A stretch of DNA of 64,000 nt from Halorubrum sp. JWXQ-INN 858 (lineage in GTDB: Archaea > Halobacteriota > Halobacteria > Halobacteriales > Haloferacaceae), in NCBI RefSeq assembly GCF_009806985.1, contig NZ_WUAX01000009.1, forward strand, positions 62,001-126,000. Reading direction: 5' to 3'. Shown piece after piece: positions 43,359 through 52,370 of this stretch. Below the pieces are notes generated by a model, which saw only the letters and a list, made by a program, of their open reading frames with translations, was not told the origin of the DNA and made no database searches. Position numbers and translations under genes: made by a program. The stretch's first letter is position 1. Every line of letters starts with the position of its first letter.

Positions 43359-43427
43359 GTTCGTCGGGGCGCGTCGCCGGAGTTCGTCGGGGCATGTCGC
43401 CGGGGTTCGTCGGGGCGTGTCGCCGAG
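43359..43427. repeat. 23-bp tandem repeat, 3 units
   Basis: 43359-43381, 43382-43404 and 43405-43427 (GTTCGTCGGGGCGCGTCGCC type, two or three mismatches each), in the spacer between the divergent nmd3 and PDCD5 genes. Confidence 0.95.
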
Positions 43428-43474
43428 GCGTGATCCTCCGAAATCGTTTTTCGCCCGGAACGAGAAGGGCGTCT

Positions 43475-43825
43475 ATGAGCGGGAACCCCGACGACGAACG
43501 GCTCGAAGAACTGCGCGAAAAGAAGATGCAGGAGCTCCAGGACCGCGCACAGGAGGGCGGCAACGAGGAGGCCCAGCAGGAGGCCCAAGAACGCGCCCAG
43601 GCCCAACAGGAGGCGGTTCTCAAACAGCACCTCACGGACGGTGCGCGACAGCGACTCAACGCGGTCGAGATGTCGAAACCTGAGTTCGCAAAGCAGGTGA
43701 AACAGCAGGTCGCCTCGCTCGCCCAGAGCGGTCGGGTCCAGGGCCGGATCGACGAGGACCAGATGCGGAACCTGCTCAAGGAGCTCCAGCCCGAGCAGAA
43801 GAGCTTCGACATCCGGCGGCGGTAG
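43475..43825 (+). CDS. PDCD5-family DNA-binding protein
   Basis: A 116-residue helical protein. [17 protein letters not shown] and [20 protein letters not shown] are followed by the conserved core [19 protein letters not shown] and [12 protein letters not shown]. The length is typical of archaeal PDCD5-like proteins, linked to DNA binding or translation. The adjacent start of the PP-loop gene, one base after its stop, suggests co-translation. A TTTTTCG element lies about 28 nt before ATG 43475. Confidence 0.93.
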   Translation: MSGNPDDERLEELREKKMQELQDRAQEGGNEEAQQEAQERAQAQQEAVLKQHLTDGARQRLNAVEMSKPEFAKQVKQQVASLAQSGRVQGRIDEDQMRNLLKELQPEQKSFDIRRR

Positions 43826-44419
43826 ATGGAGCTCGCGCTCCTGTACAGCGGGGGGAAGGACTCCTCGCTCGCCGCGCTGTTGCTCGATCGCTTCTACGAC
43901 GTCCGGTGTGTGACGGGGAGCTTCGGGCTCACCGACGACTGGGAACACGCCGAACGGGCCGCCGCGGAGCTCGGCTTCCCGTTCGAGCGCGTCCCCCTCG
44001 ACCGTGCGGTCGCCGAGGAGGCCGCCGATCGGATGCTCGCCGACGGCTACCCCCGAAACGGGATCCAGCGCGTTCACGAGCACGCGCTGGAGACGATCGC
44101 CGAGCTCGACGTCGACGCGGTCGCGGACGGCACGCGACGCGACGACCGCGTGCCGACCGTCTCGCGGGCACAGGCACAGAGCTTGGAGGACCGCCACGGC
44201 GTCGACTACATCTCGCCGCTGTCCGGCTTCGGCCGTCACGCGGTCGACCGGCTGGTGGCGGCGACGTTCGAGGTCGAACAGGGGCCGAGCGAGGAGATCC
44301 CCAAGGCCGACTACGAGGGCGAGATCCGGGCGCTCATCGCGGCCGAACACGGCGGGGCAACGGTCGCCGACGTGTTCCCCGACCACGACCAGACGTACGT
44401 CCACGGCCGGAACGACTGA
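43826..44419 (+). CDS. PP-loop ATP pyrophosphatase-like protein (DUF7411-like)
   Basis: A 197-residue protein with the N-type PP-loop SGGKDS at residues 8-13, followed by DRFYDVRCVTGSF and DAVADGTRRDDRVP. PP-loop enzymes adenylate a substrate, often for RNA or protein thiolation or amidation (TtcA, Dph6, asparagine synthetase). I recall DUF7411 for haloarchaeal members; the substrate is unknown. The start follows the PDCD5 stop directly, with no spacer, so the two form an operon. Confidence 0.82.
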   Translation: MELALLYSGGKDSSLAALLLDRFYDVRCVTGSFGLTDDWEHAERAAAELGFPFERVPLDRAVAEEAADRMLADGYPRNGIQRVHEHALETIAELDVDAVADGTRRDDRVPTVSRAQAQSLEDRHGVDYISPLSGFGRHAVDRLVAATFEVEQGPSEEIPKADYEGEIRALIAAEHGGATVADVFPDHDQTYVHGRND

Positions 44420-44544
44420 CTCCCTCGACGTCGGCGCTCGCCAGTACGATCCACACGATCCGTGCGTTTCACACGACTGACACGGCCCGATCGCGGTCGA
44501 CGCCGTCGTCAACCCTTATCAGCGTTGACCGACTACGGAGCGGT

Positions 44545-44907
44545 ATGACCGACTGGCGTGCGGTCGGATACGGGTTCGTCGTGATGGTGATAGCGGGGCT
44601 GTTGGCGTCGTTCGCGCCGATCGTCGGCCACATCGGTGCGGGGCTGATCGGCGGGTTCGTCGCCGGCTACGTCGCCGGAGGCGGGCTCCTCTCGGGGACG
44701 TGGCACGGGCTGCTCGCGGGGTCGATAAGCGGAATCGTCGTCACGCTGGTGCTCGCGACGTTCGGGGGGCTCGTCGGGCTCGTCGGCGGGCCGCTCGGCG
44801 GCCTCCTCGGCGGCGCAGGGGTGTTCGTCGTCGGGTTGTTCCTCACGCTCCTGTTCGCGATCGACTCCGCGCTGGCGGGCGCGATCGGCGGCGTTCTCGG
44901 GGACTGA
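44545..44907 (+). CDS. DUF5518-like membrane protein
   Basis: A 120-residue protein almost entirely hydrophobic, with three or four helices and Gly-rich packing (GAGLIGGFVAGYVAGGG, GGPLGGLLGGAGV). This is the pattern of DUF5518, a short haloarchaeal membrane family of unknown role. CCTTATCAGC lies about 27 nt before ATG 44545. Monocistronic. Confidence 0.82.
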   Translation: MTDWRAVGYGFVVMVIAGLLASFAPIVGHIGAGLIGGFVAGYVAGGGLLSGTWHGLLAGSISGIVVTLVLATFGGLVGLVGGPLGGLLGGAGVFVVGLFLTLLFAIDSALAGAIGGVLGD

Positions 44908-45016
44908 CGGCGGGGCGCGTTCGTCGACGCGTCCGACCGTGGCCGACCGGTCGACCGGTCGAGCGCCACGGAGCCAAAGGAGTGGTTTCAAGCGGCCGCT
45001 TATCGAACCGGCCCTT

Positions 45017-46333
45017 ATGTACGACGGACTCAAAGGGTTCCGCGATTTCTATCCGGGCGAGCAGTCGGCCCGTCGGGAGGTGACGGACGCGATCGAGGAC
45101 GCCGCCGCGTGCTACGGCTTCCGCGAGGTGGCGACCCCCGCGCTCGAACGGACGCAGATGTACGTCGACAAGTCGGGCGAGGAGATCGTCGACGAGCTGT
45201 ACGCGTTCGAGGACAAGGGCGGTCGCGAGGTCGCGATGACCCCCGAGCTCACGCCGACGGTCGCCCGCATGGTCGTCGCGAAGGGTCAGGAGCTCTCGAA
45301 ACCGATCAAGTGGATGTCCACCCGTCCGTTCTGGCGGTACGAGCAGGTCCAGCAGGGGCGGTTCCGTGAGTTCTACCAGACGAACATCGACGTGTTCGGC
45401 TCCGCGGCCCCGGAGGCCGACGCCGAGGTGCTCGCGGTCGCCGCCGACGCGCTGGTCGACCTCGGACTGACCGGCGACGACTTCGAGTTCCGCGTCTCCC
45501 ACCGTGACATCCTCGGCGGGCTGGTTCGCGCGCTCGCCGCCGACCCCGACGCGGTCGACACCGCGGGGGCGATCCGCGCGGTCGACAAGCGCGCGAAGGT
45601 CGACGAGGGCGAGTACCTCGGCCTGCTCTCGGACGCCGGGCTCGACCGCGCCACCGCCCGCGAGTTCGACGACCTGATCACGGGCGTCGAGGACGTCGAC
45701 GACCTCGACGCGGTTGCCGACGCCGGCGGCGACGACGTCGAGGACGCCGTCGAGAACCTGCGGGACGTGCTCGCGGCCGCCGACGACTTCGGCGCGGGCG
45801 AGTTCTGTGACGTCTCGTTGACCACCGCCCGCGGGCTCGACTACTACACCGGCGTCGTCTTCGAGTGTTTCGACTCGACGGGGGAGGTGTCCCGCTCCGT
45901 CTTCGGCGGCGGGCGCTACGACGACCTCATCGAGAGCTTCGGCGGCCAGCCGACCCCCGCGGTCGGCGTCGCGCCGGGCCACGCGACGCTCAAGCTGCTG
46001 TGTCAGCGCGCGGGCGTCTGGCCCGACGAGGAGCTGGAGACCGACTACTACGTCCTCTCCGTCGGCGACACCCGGGCCAAAGCCGCCGAGGTGGCGCGCG
46101 GGCTTCGCGACCTCGGCCACGTCGTCGAGAGCGACGTCTCGGGCCGTTCGTTCGGGGCCCAGCTCGGCTACGCCGACTCGATCAACGCCGAAACGGTCGT
46201 GGTCGTCGGGGAGCGCGACCTCGCGAACGGCGAGCTCACGATCAAGGACATGGCTAGCGGCGACGAGACGACCGTCCCCGTCGAGGAGTTCCCGCCCGCG
46301 TCCGGCCGACCCACCTACGAGGACTACGAGTGA
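45017..46333 (+). CDS. hisS: Histidyl-tRNA synthetase
   Basis: A 438-residue class II synthetase. Motif 1 is in GLKGFRDFYPGEQSARRE and ELTPTVARM; motif 2 in MSTRPFWRYEQVQQGRFREF; the His-specific stretches RGLDYYTG and FGGGRYDDLIESF and a C-terminal anticodon domain (LRDLGHVVESDVSGRSFGAQ) follow. Its cognate tRNA-His is in the same window at 15321-15394. ATG 45017 is the only in-frame start that keeps the family N-terminus. Catalytic residues appear intact. Confidence 0.96.
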   Translation: MYDGLKGFRDFYPGEQSARREVTDAIEDAAACYGFREVATPALERTQMYVDKSGEEIVDELYAFEDKGGREVAMTPELTPTVARMVVAKGQELSKPIKWMSTRPFWRYEQVQQGRFREFYQTNIDVFGSAAPEADAEVLAVAADALVDLGLTGDDFEFRVSHRDILGGLVRALAADPDAVDTAGAIRAVDKRAKVDEGEYLGLLSDAGLDRATAREFDDLITGVEDVDDLDAVADAGGDDVEDAVENLRDVLAAADDFGAGEFCDVSLTTARGLDYYTGVVFECFDSTGEVSRSVFGGGRYDDLIESFGGQPTPAVGVAPGHATLKLLCQRAGVWPDEELETDYYVLSVGDTRAKAAEVARGLRDLGHVVESDVSGRSFGAQLGYADSINAETVVVVGERDLANGELTIKDMASGDETTVPVEEFPPASGRPTYEDYE

Positions 46334-46401
46334 GCGTCACCGCCGCGTAGCAGTTCTATTTCGTCGTCCACCGCCCCGACGACGCGGTATCGGCGGATTT
46401 G

Positions 46402-47163
46402 CTACTCGAACGCGATCCGATCGAGGAGCGTCGCCGTCGCGTCCTCGTCGAACCGCATCGGTCGCCGCCACCACGGACCCTTGCCCGAGTCGGACGAAAG
46501 CGCCGTGACGATCCGGTTCGCTGTCGCCCCCGCGTCGGGCGTACTGAGGGGAACCACGCGCTCGAAGCGGCCCGACGCCGCCGGGTCGCCACGGACGACG
46601 ACGCGGGCGTCGAACGGGTCGCGCTTCAGGTGCGCGTTGGTCGGCGCGAGTGCGGCCGCCGCCTCGCGGCCCGGCCCCTCCAGGACCGTCTCGACGCGGA
46701 TCCCCGCGATGAGGTACGCCCCCCAGTCGGGCGCGAGGTCGTCGTCCATCGCGCCCGGGTCGGGTACGGCGTCCGTCCCCTGACCGACGGGTCCCCGCCA
46801 GCCGTACGGACGCGCCGTCAGCGTTGCATAAAACAGCAGCCAGTCGCCGGCCGCCAGGTCGGCTATCGGTCCCGCCTTGACGGCGTACGGGTCGCCGTAG
46901 GTGGCGTGGCGGCGGCCGTGGACGCCCGGGAACTCCGGGTCCATGTGAACGGCGGTCCCGCGAAGCTCCTCCGGAAGCGAGAACGGGAGGTCGAGGTCGG
47001 CGTACGTCGGGAGGGGTTCGTCGACCGGGAATCGGTCGCGCGGGAGGGTCGCCGCCGGCTCGGGGATCGGGACGTACGCGAACGAGCCGTCGGGATACAC
47101 CGGGCCGCGGAACCCCGGCTCGTTCGTGTTGGCGGCGACGTTGACGGCGACGGCGCGTGGCAT
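46402..47163 (-). CDS. Nmad3-like putative nucleotide-modification protein
   Basis: A 253-residue protein. The N-terminus AVNVAANTNEPGFRGPVYPDGSFAYVPIPE fits the Nmad3 (nucleotide modification associated domain 3) pattern that I recall, and GDWLLFYATL and LIAGIRVETVLEG follow. The family is proposed from phage and bacterial modification gene clusters, but no biochemical role is established. No modification enzymes are adjacent here. The upstream region is a 23-bp repeat array with no A/T-rich element at -25, so expression is unclear. Confidence 0.7.
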   Translation of the reverse strand: MPRAVAVNVAANTNEPGFRGPVYPDGSFAYVPIPEPAATLPRDRFPVDEPLPTYADLDLPFSLPEELRGTAVHMDPEFPGVHGRRHATYGDPYAVKAGPIADLAAGDWLLFYATLTARPYGWRGPVGQGTDAVPDPGAMDDDLAPDWGAYLIAGIRVETVLEGPGREAAAALAPTNAHLKRDPFDARVVVRGDPAASGRFERVVPLSTPDAGATANRIVTALSSDSGKGPWWRRPMRFDEDATATLLDRIAFE

Positions 47164-47191
47164 GGTCGTGGTGGTACGGGTGGGTCGTGGT

Positions 47192-47246
47192 GGTACGGGA
47201 CGGTGGATCCAGGCGGTACGGGACGGTGGATCCAGGCGGTACGGGG
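47192..47246. repeat. 23-bp tandem repeat, 2.4 units
   Basis: 47192-47214 and 47215-47237 are identical (GGTACGGGACGGTGGATCCA type), with a partial third; related GTGGTACGGG words continue to 47170. It occupies the promoter region of the Nmad3-like gene. Confidence 0.9.
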
Positions 47247-47267
47247 CGTCGGTTCGACCCGACCGGG

Positions 47268-48176
47268 CTACTTCGAGTCCGGCGGCGTCAGGTGGCGGTC
47301 GAACTCGTCGAACCGGTCGAGGTCGTCGGGGAGCTCGTAGGGGATCTCCCGCTCGTCTTGTCGGTTCTCGAGCTTGCCGTCCTCGACCTCCTCGGCGACG
47401 GCCTCCCAGCCGGGCTTGACGCGGACGCTCCGGGCGGGCGTGCCGACGACCACGTGGTGATCCGGCACGTCGCCCTGTACGACGGCGCGCGCGCCGACGA
47501 CGCTGTTCTCGCCGATCCGGCAGCCCGCCCGCACCATGGCGTCGTAGGTGACGCGCGCGTCGTCGCCGATCTCGGTGTGGAAGTTCCGCACCGCGGTCTG
47601 ATCGACGATGTCGTGGTCGTGGCTGTACACGTGGACGCCGTCGGAGACCGATGCGCGGTCGCCGACGGTGAGCCTCCCGCGGTCGTCGAGGTGGACGCCG
47701 TCGTGGACGACGACGTTGTCGCCGATCTCGATGTTGTGGCCGTAGGTGAACGAGATGCCCTTGAAGAACCGGCATCCCTCCCCACACTCCGCGAAGAGGT
47801 GGTTTCCGAGCATCCGGCGGAACCGAAGCGCGAACGCGACGTTGTCGGCCATCGGGGTCGCGTCGAACTGTCGCCAGAGCCACTGGAGGTGTTTCGAGCG
47901 CTTGAACGCCTCCTCGTCCTTCTCTGCGTAGTACTCCGACTCCAGCGTGGCGTTGCAGGGGTCGTACCCCTGCAGCCTGACGCGTTCGGCCTTCGAGACG
48001 GACTCGCCGTCCTGCCAGGCCTCCCACGCCTCCCGGTCGCCGAACAGGTCGATCAGCGTGTCTCGAACGACGATACAGGTGTCCTCGTCCGAGGAAAGGC
48101 GCTCGTCCACCTCGTCGATGAAGCCTCGGACCCCGGCCTCCGCGGCGTCGGGCAGGGACACGTGTCGCTTTGTCAT
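47268..48176 (-). CDS. Left-handed beta-helix (hexapeptide) acyltransferase
   Basis: A 302-residue protein. An N-terminal helical domain precedes hexapeptide repeats (NIEIGDNVVVHDGVHLDDRG, RASVSDGVHVYSHDHD, CRIGENSVVGARAVVQGDVP, VVVGTPARSV). The DHD-type histidines and VVGTPA are features of O-acetyltransferases (maltose, serine or nodulation type). The acceptor is unknown. ATG 48176 has a Shine-Dalgarno AGGAGA at the right distance; the upstream TTG is less likely. Confidence 0.85.
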   Translation of the reverse strand: MTKRHVSLPDAAEAGVRGFIDEVDERLSSDEDTCIVVRDTLIDLFGDREAWEAWQDGESVSKAERVRLQGYDPCNATLESEYYAEKDEEAFKRSKHLQWLWRQFDATPMADNVAFALRFRRMLGNHLFAECGEGCRFFKGISFTYGHNIEIGDNVVVHDGVHLDDRGRLTVGDRASVSDGVHVYSHDHDIVDQTAVRNFHTEIGDDARVTYDAMVRAGCRIGENSVVGARAVVQGDVPDHHVVVGTPARSVRVKPGWEAVAEEVEDGKLENRQDEREIPYELPDDLDRFDEFDRHLTPPDSK

Positions 48177-48267
48177 CGTCTCCTGTTCGACGGGAACGTT
48201 CAAAGGGATTCGGGTGTGCGTCGAACGGACCGAACCGGCACCCGTCGTCGTCGCGGACGGGCGGTAC

Positions 48268-48468
48268 TTACAATCCGAGCGCGTCGAGCGCGTCGAAGCC
48301 GAGGTCGGTGTAGCCGATGAGCTTGAAACCGAGATAGATGCCGATGATCCCCATGACGCCGGGCAGCTCGGGCGGGGCGGGGATCGGCACGCGGAGGAAC
48401 GCGAACAGCGCGCCGACCGTCAGACCGACGACCAGCGCAACGACCGTCAACGCCGCTGTCGAACTCAT
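48268..48468 (-). CDS. XapX-domain membrane protein
   Basis: A 66-residue protein with two helices. VGALFAFLRVPIPAPPELPG is the XapX signature, with GVMGIIGIYLGFKLIGY as helix 2. Function unknown. CCTTTTGAGG lies about 28 nt before ATG 48468. Confidence 0.9.
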   Translation of the reverse strand: MSSTAALTVVALVVGLTVGALFAFLRVPIPAPPELPGVMGIIGIYLGFKLIGYTDLGFDALDALGL

Positions 48469-48526
48469 GACGCTCCTCTCGGAGCCGCCCCCTCAAAAGG
48501 ACGGCGTTCGACGCCGCAAGGGACAC

Positions 48527-48636
48527 CGATCGGAACCGGTGGAGGCGCCGACTGGAACCGGTGGAGACATCGATCGGAACCGGTGGAGGCGCCGACTGGA
48601 ACCGGTGGAGACATCGATCGGAACCGACGGACACGG
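48527..48636. repeat. 22-bp repeat, 5 units in two alternating types
   Basis: Units at 48527, 48549, 48571, 48593 and 48615. Odd units read CGATCGGAACCGGTGGAGGC, even units CGACTGGAACCGGTGGAGAC, so the array also has a perfect 44-bp period; the last unit is degenerate. Confidence 0.95.
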
Positions 48637-48697
48637 CGACCACGGAGGGACGTTCCGTATGAGCAAGGTTTTCCGACGGGACGACGTTGAACCGCGT

Positions 48698-49264
48698 ATG
48701 GCACGAGCCGTTCACGACCCCGACAACCCGCAAGTGATCCTACACACGAACCACGGCGACGTCACGATCGAGCTGTTCGCCGATCGCGCACCCCGCACCG
48801 TGGAGAATTTCCTCGGCCTCGCGCGCCACGACCCCGCCGCCGACGCCGACCCCGCACCCGACACGAACACGTGGGCGGACCCCGAGAGCGGCGACGTCCG
48901 GGGCGACTCGCTGTACCAGGGCAACGTGTTCCACCGCGTCATCGAGGACTTCATGATCCAGGGCGGCGACCCGATGCAGAACGGCCGCGGCGGCCCCGGC
49001 TACCAGTTCGACGACGAGTTCCACGACGACCTGACGCACGACGGGCCCGGGATCCTCTCGATGGCGAACTCCGGTCCGGACACGAACGGCTCGCAGTTCT
49101 TCATCACGCTCGCCGCCACGCCCCACCTCGACGGGAAACACGCCGTCTTCGGCCAGGTCATCGACGGGATGGACGTCGTCGAGGAGATCGGATCGGTCCC
49201 CACCGACCGCCGCGACGGCCCCCGCGACACCGTCGAGATCGAGCGCGTCACCGTCGAGGAGTAG
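48698..49264 (+). CDS. Cyclophilin-type peptidyl-prolyl isomerase
   Basis: A 188-residue cyclophilin. Core motifs are VTIELFADRAPRTVENFLGL, NVFHRVIEDFMIQGGDP, GPGILSMANSGPDTNGSQFF and KHAVFGQVIDGMDVV. The F-H-R and Q-F-F residues of the active site are present. Between residues of about 35 and 65 there is an acidic insertion (DPAADADPAPDTNTWADPE). ATG 48698 is chosen; ATG 48659 (GGAGGG upstream) would add 13 residues. It speeds proline isomerisation during folding. Confidence 0.93.
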   Translation: MARAVHDPDNPQVILHTNHGDVTIELFADRAPRTVENFLGLARHDPAADADPAPDTNTWADPESGDVRGDSLYQGNVFHRVIEDFMIQGGDPMQNGRGGPGYQFDDEFHDDLTHDGPGILSMANSGPDTNGSQFFITLAATPHLDGKHAVFGQVIDGMDVVEEIGSVPTDRRDGPRDTVEIERVTVEE

Positions 49265-49317
49265 CCCGGACGCCGCGAACGTTTCCGTTTCCTGTTAACG
49301 GCCCGGCGACTTCCGCC

Positions 49318-49770
49318 TCAGCGCGCGCCGACGGTCGTCTTGACGATGCTGACGGGCGACGCGGACATCCGCGAGACGCGCTCGGTGACGGAGCCGAGCA
49401 TCCGGCGGTAATCGCCCGGGCGGTTCTTCGACCCCATCACCGTGAGGTCGATCGACTCGTCGTCGATGTACCGGAGGATCTCCTCGTGGGGCGCTCCGTG
49501 GACGATCGCCGTCACCGTCTCGACGCCGGCGTCGCCGGCGCGCTCCGCCACGGTCTCGACCGCCCGGTTCCCGCTCTCTTCCAGGGTCGCCTCCGCGCCC
49601 TCGAACTCGTGGACGTACTCGTCGCCGGAGTAGGCGTTGACGATGTCGCTGTCGACGACGTACAACACGTGAAGCGTCGCGTCGTAGCGGTCGGCCGCGT
49701 CGATGGCGTGGTCGACCGCGCGGTCGACGCCTTCGCTTCCGTCCGTCGGGAGCAGGATCCGATCGTACAT
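49318..49770 (-). CDS. Universal stress protein (UspA family)
   Basis: A 150-residue Usp fold, starting YDRILLPTDGSEGVDRAVDH. The C-terminal ATP motif is a degenerate GxxGx9GS (MGSKNRPGDYRRMLGSVTE), so nucleotide binding is possible but not certain. TTTTAAGTG (minus strand, 49793-49803) is 28 nt before the ATG. No obvious operon partner. Confidence 0.92.
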   Translation of the reverse strand: MYDRILLPTDGSEGVDRAVDHAIDAADRYDATLHVLYVVDSDIVNAYSGDEYVHEFEGAEATLEESGNRAVETVAERAGDAGVETVTAIVHGAPHEEILRYIDDESIDLTVMGSKNRPGDYRRMLGSVTERVSRMSASPVSIVKTTVGAR

Positions 49771-49838
49771 ATCGTACCGTTCTCCCGCCCGACACTTAAA
49801 AGGAGCCGCCGTCGTCGGCGTGTCCGGTCGAGACGACG

Positions 49839-50633
49839 TCACCCCGTGTAAACGGCGACGAACCGGAGCCGTCGGTAGTCCGCCACCCAGGTCCCGTCGC
49901 GGAACCGGTCCGCCCGCAGCGCGTCCTCGACGTCGGCGACGATCGCGTCGCGCTCGTCCGCGGGTGCCGGCGCGAGGAGCCCGTCGCCGAAGGCGTGCAG
50001 CCAGTTCGCCAGTCCGTCGGCGCCCCCGTCCAACTCGGTCGGTCGGTCGAACAGCGTCGCGTATCGCACCTCGAAGCCGTGGCGCTCGAGCGTGGTCGCC
50101 TGCGTCCCGACCGTCGGGAAGTACCACGGGTTCTCGCCGTCGTAGCCCCGGTCCGCGAGCGCGGCGAGCGTCGCGTCGACGATCGCGGCGACGTTGTCCG
50201 CGCCGCCGAGCTCGGCGACGAACCGCCCGCCGGGGCGAATGACGTCCGCCACCGAGGCGATCGCGCGGTCCTGCTCGGTGATCCAGTGGAGCGCCGCGTT
50301 CGAGAAGACGGCGTCGAACGCCCCCGCGAGCGCCGCGTCGTCCGCGGCGGCGAGGTCCCGGGCGTCGGCGTGGACGAACCGGAGCCCGGGGTGCTCGCGA
50401 CGGGCCGCCTCGACCATCGCTTCCGAGGCGTCCACCCCCACCGCCTCCGCGCCGGCGTCCGCGATCGCCCGCGTCAGGTGGCCGGTGCCGCAGCCGACGT
50501 CGAGAACGCGCTCGCCCGGCTCGGGGGCCAACAGGTCGAGCACGTCGGTGCCGTACTCGTAGACGAACGAGAGGCCGTCGTCGTACGCTTCGGCGTCCCA
50601 GCGGTTCGTCCCGTCCGTGGGCGGCTGTGACAT
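49839..50633 (-). CDS. SAM-dependent methyltransferase (class I)
   Basis: A 264-residue Rossmann-fold methyltransferase. Motif I is VLDVGCGTGHL (about 43-53), the acidic motif II is VGVDASEAMVEAAR, and motif IV is FSNAALHWI. Closest in pattern to trans-aconitate methyltransferase-like proteins (NAALHWI, YFPTVGTQATTL). The acceptor is unknown. Monocistronic. Confidence 0.85.
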   Translation of the reverse strand: MSQPPTDGTNRWDAEAYDDGLSFVYEYGTDVLDLLAPEPGERVLDVGCGTGHLTRAIADAGAEAVGVDASEAMVEAARREHPGLRFVHADARDLAAADDAALAGAFDAVFSNAALHWITEQDRAIASVADVIRPGGRFVAELGGADNVAAIVDATLAALADRGYDGENPWYFPTVGTQATTLERHGFEVRYATLFDRPTELDGGADGLANWLHAFGDGLLAPAPADERDAIVADVEDALRADRFRDGTWVADYRRLRFVAVYTG

Positions 50634-50692
50634 GGCCTTCCTGCGGCCGGGGTCGACTTAAGGGATGGGGCCGCGGTTCCGTCGCCGCCGCG

Positions 50693-50755
50693 CCACCGGT
50701 CGACGACGCCATGCCACCGGTCGACGACACCACGCCGCTGATCGACGACGCCACC
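50693..50755. repeat. 21-bp repeat, 3 units
   Basis: CCACCGGTCGACGACGCCATG (50693), CCACCGGTCGACGACACCACG (50714) and CCGCTGATCGACGACGCCACC (50735), in the spacer of two divergent genes. Confidence 0.85.
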
Positions 50756-50788
50756 GGTCGGCGCCGCGTACCGACCGATTGCACGTCG

Positions 50789-50797
50789 ATATAAACC
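50789..50797 (+). promoter_or_regulatory. TATA box of the DUF5802-like gene
   Basis: GATATAAAC is centred 30 nt before ATG 50823; a second A/T run (CTTATACC, about 50811-50818) is too close for that start but fits ATG 50838 or 50847. Confidence 0.6.
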
Positions 50798-50822
50798 TTC
50801 CTGGCAACGCTTATACCCAACC

Positions 50823-51191
50823 ATGACAGAGAGTAGCATGCATAGTATGTTCGAACGCTTCTCGAGCGGCTACTACCTGGGGGAACTGTACGTGGAACCG
50901 CACGACGGCGGGCGCGCCGTCATTCAACGAGCGGACCACGAGCACGTCAACGAGCAGCTGTACGCGGACGGCACGGGAGTCGAGCGGCTCGACGCGCCGA
51001 TCGTGATGAAAGTCGGCGGGGGCCACATCCCGGTCGGAGGCGACGACGGGGTCCCCAGCGGGACGCTCGCGATCCCGCGGGAGCTCGCGGACGACGGGCT
51101 GCCGGGGACGCGACACGTCCTCCTCGCCGACGCCGACCGCGCGGAGACCCTCCTTCGCTGGGAGGGTTGGGAGCCGTTCGCGAACGCCTGA
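50823..51191 (+). CDS. DUF5802-like haloarchaeal protein
   Basis: A 122-residue protein. FERFSSGYYLGELYVEPHDG and ERLDAPIVMKVGGGHIPV are the blocks I associate with DUF5802; no function is known. In-frame ATGs at 50823, 50838 and 50847 leave the start open; the TATA at 50789-50797 supports 50823. It contains a mixed beta-strand pattern and no membrane helix. Confidence 0.75.
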   Translation: MTESSMHSMFERFSSGYYLGELYVEPHDGGRAVIQRADHEHVNEQLYADGTGVERLDAPIVMKVGGGHIPVGGDDGVPSGTLAIPRELADDGLPGTRHVLLADADRAETLLRWEGWEPFANA

Positions 51192-51216
51192 CCGCTCGGG
51201 ACGACCGCCTCCGCGT

Positions 51217-52296
51217 TTAAAAGTCGTCCTCGAAGACGAACGTCCCGTTCCGCTGGACGACCTCGCCGTCGACCTCGATGACGGAGTCCTCGCTCATGTC
51301 GACGATCATGTCGACGTGTTCGGCCGACTCGTTGCGTTCGTTGTCCTCGCCGACCGTCTCGGGGTACGCCGAGCCGACCGCCATGTGGACGGTGTCGCCC
51401 ATCTTCTCGTCGAACAGCATGTTGTACGTGAACCGGTCGATCTGCCGGTTCATCCCGATCCCGAGCTCGCCGAGGTACCGTGACCCCTCGTCGGTGTCGA
51501 GGATGCCCGTCAGCAGATCCTCGTTGCGTTCGGCGCTGTGGGAGACGACCTTTCCGTCCTCGAACCGGAGGCGGACGCCCTCGATCTCGCGACCGTAGCG
51601 GTACAGCGGGAGGTCGAAGTACACCTCGCCGTCGACGCCGTCGCGGACCGGTGCGGTGAACACCTCGCCGCCGGGGAGGTTCTTCTCGCCGTAGTCGTTG
51701 AGCGCCTCGTTGCCCGCGAGACGCATCGTCACGTCGGTCTCCTCGCCCGAGCGGATCCGCAGTTCGTCGGCGTCGTTGAGGACCTCGACCATCCCCGCCT
51801 GGAACTCGCGCTGGGCGTCCCAGTCGAGCGAGACGGCGTCCCACACGAAGTTCTCGTACGCCTCCGTGCTCATCCCGGCCAACTGGGCGTGTCCCGCCGT
51901 CGGGTACTGCGTGAGACACCAGGTCTTCGAGAGCCGCTCCCGTTTGATATCCTCCATTGCACGGTTGTACGCGGCGTTCGTCGCCGGATCGACGTCGGCG
52001 TCCTCCGTGACGTTCGGCCCGCCGCGGGCGATGACGAACACGTCGGTCTCCTCGTACAGCGCGCGTCGGTGGCTCGGCTCCTCGAAGCCGTCCGCGGCCC
52101 GCTTGAACGCGCGGTCCGCGCGCTTCGAGTAGTTGATGTACACCGGGTTCGCGCCGCGGTCGCCACAGATCTCGTGGAGCGCGACCGCGAGGTCCTCGGC
52201 TTCCTTGGGCACCTGGATGACGACGTCGTCGCCGGCCTCGATGCCGGTGGAGTGGTCCGCGATCGTCTCGGCGTGTTCCCTGATGCGGGCGTCCAT
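51217..52296 (-). CDS. Aminopeptidase, peptidase family M29
   Basis: A 359-residue metallo-aminopeptidase (aminopeptidase T/AmpS family). Family blocks are ELGIGMNRQIDRFTYNMLFDE, DTVHMAVGSAYPE and SAEHVDMIVDM, which supply the Glu and His metal ligands, and GEVFTAPVRDGVDGEVYFD. It removes N-terminal residues from peptides in the cytosol. ATG 52296 is chosen; the frame is open for 54 more codons upstream but as Arg-rich sequence with no family match. Confidence 0.9.
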   Translation of the reverse strand: MDARIREHAETIADHSTGIEAGDDVVIQVPKEAEDLAVALHEICGDRGANPVYINYSKRADRAFKRAADGFEEPSHRRALYEETDVFVIARGGPNVTEDADVDPATNAAYNRAMEDIKRERLSKTWCLTQYPTAGHAQLAGMSTEAYENFVWDAVSLDWDAQREFQAGMVEVLNDADELRIRSGEETDVTMRLAGNEALNDYGEKNLPGGEVFTAPVRDGVDGEVYFDLPLYRYGREIEGVRLRFEDGKVVSHSAERNEDLLTGILDTDEGSRYLGELGIGMNRQIDRFTYNMLFDEKMGDTVHMAVGSAYPETVGEDNERNESAEHVDMIVDMSEDSVIEVDGEVVQRNGTFVFEDDF

Positions 52297-52370
52297 ACGC
52301 CCACCCTCGCGTTCCGACGGATTACCCCTTTTGGAAGCGGAGCCGACCGGGCGACGGGACGTCCGATCGA

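Noticed and set aside
43250..44512. Upstream extension of the NMD3 frame by about 420 codons
   Set aside because: It is antisense to the PDCD5 and PP-loop genes, and a TATA box lies just before ATG 43249.
48527..48636. Regular repeats that could suggest a small CRISPR array (also at 58323 and 43359)
   Set aside because: The units are directly adjacent with no unique spacers, are only 22-23 bp and have no cas genes nearby.
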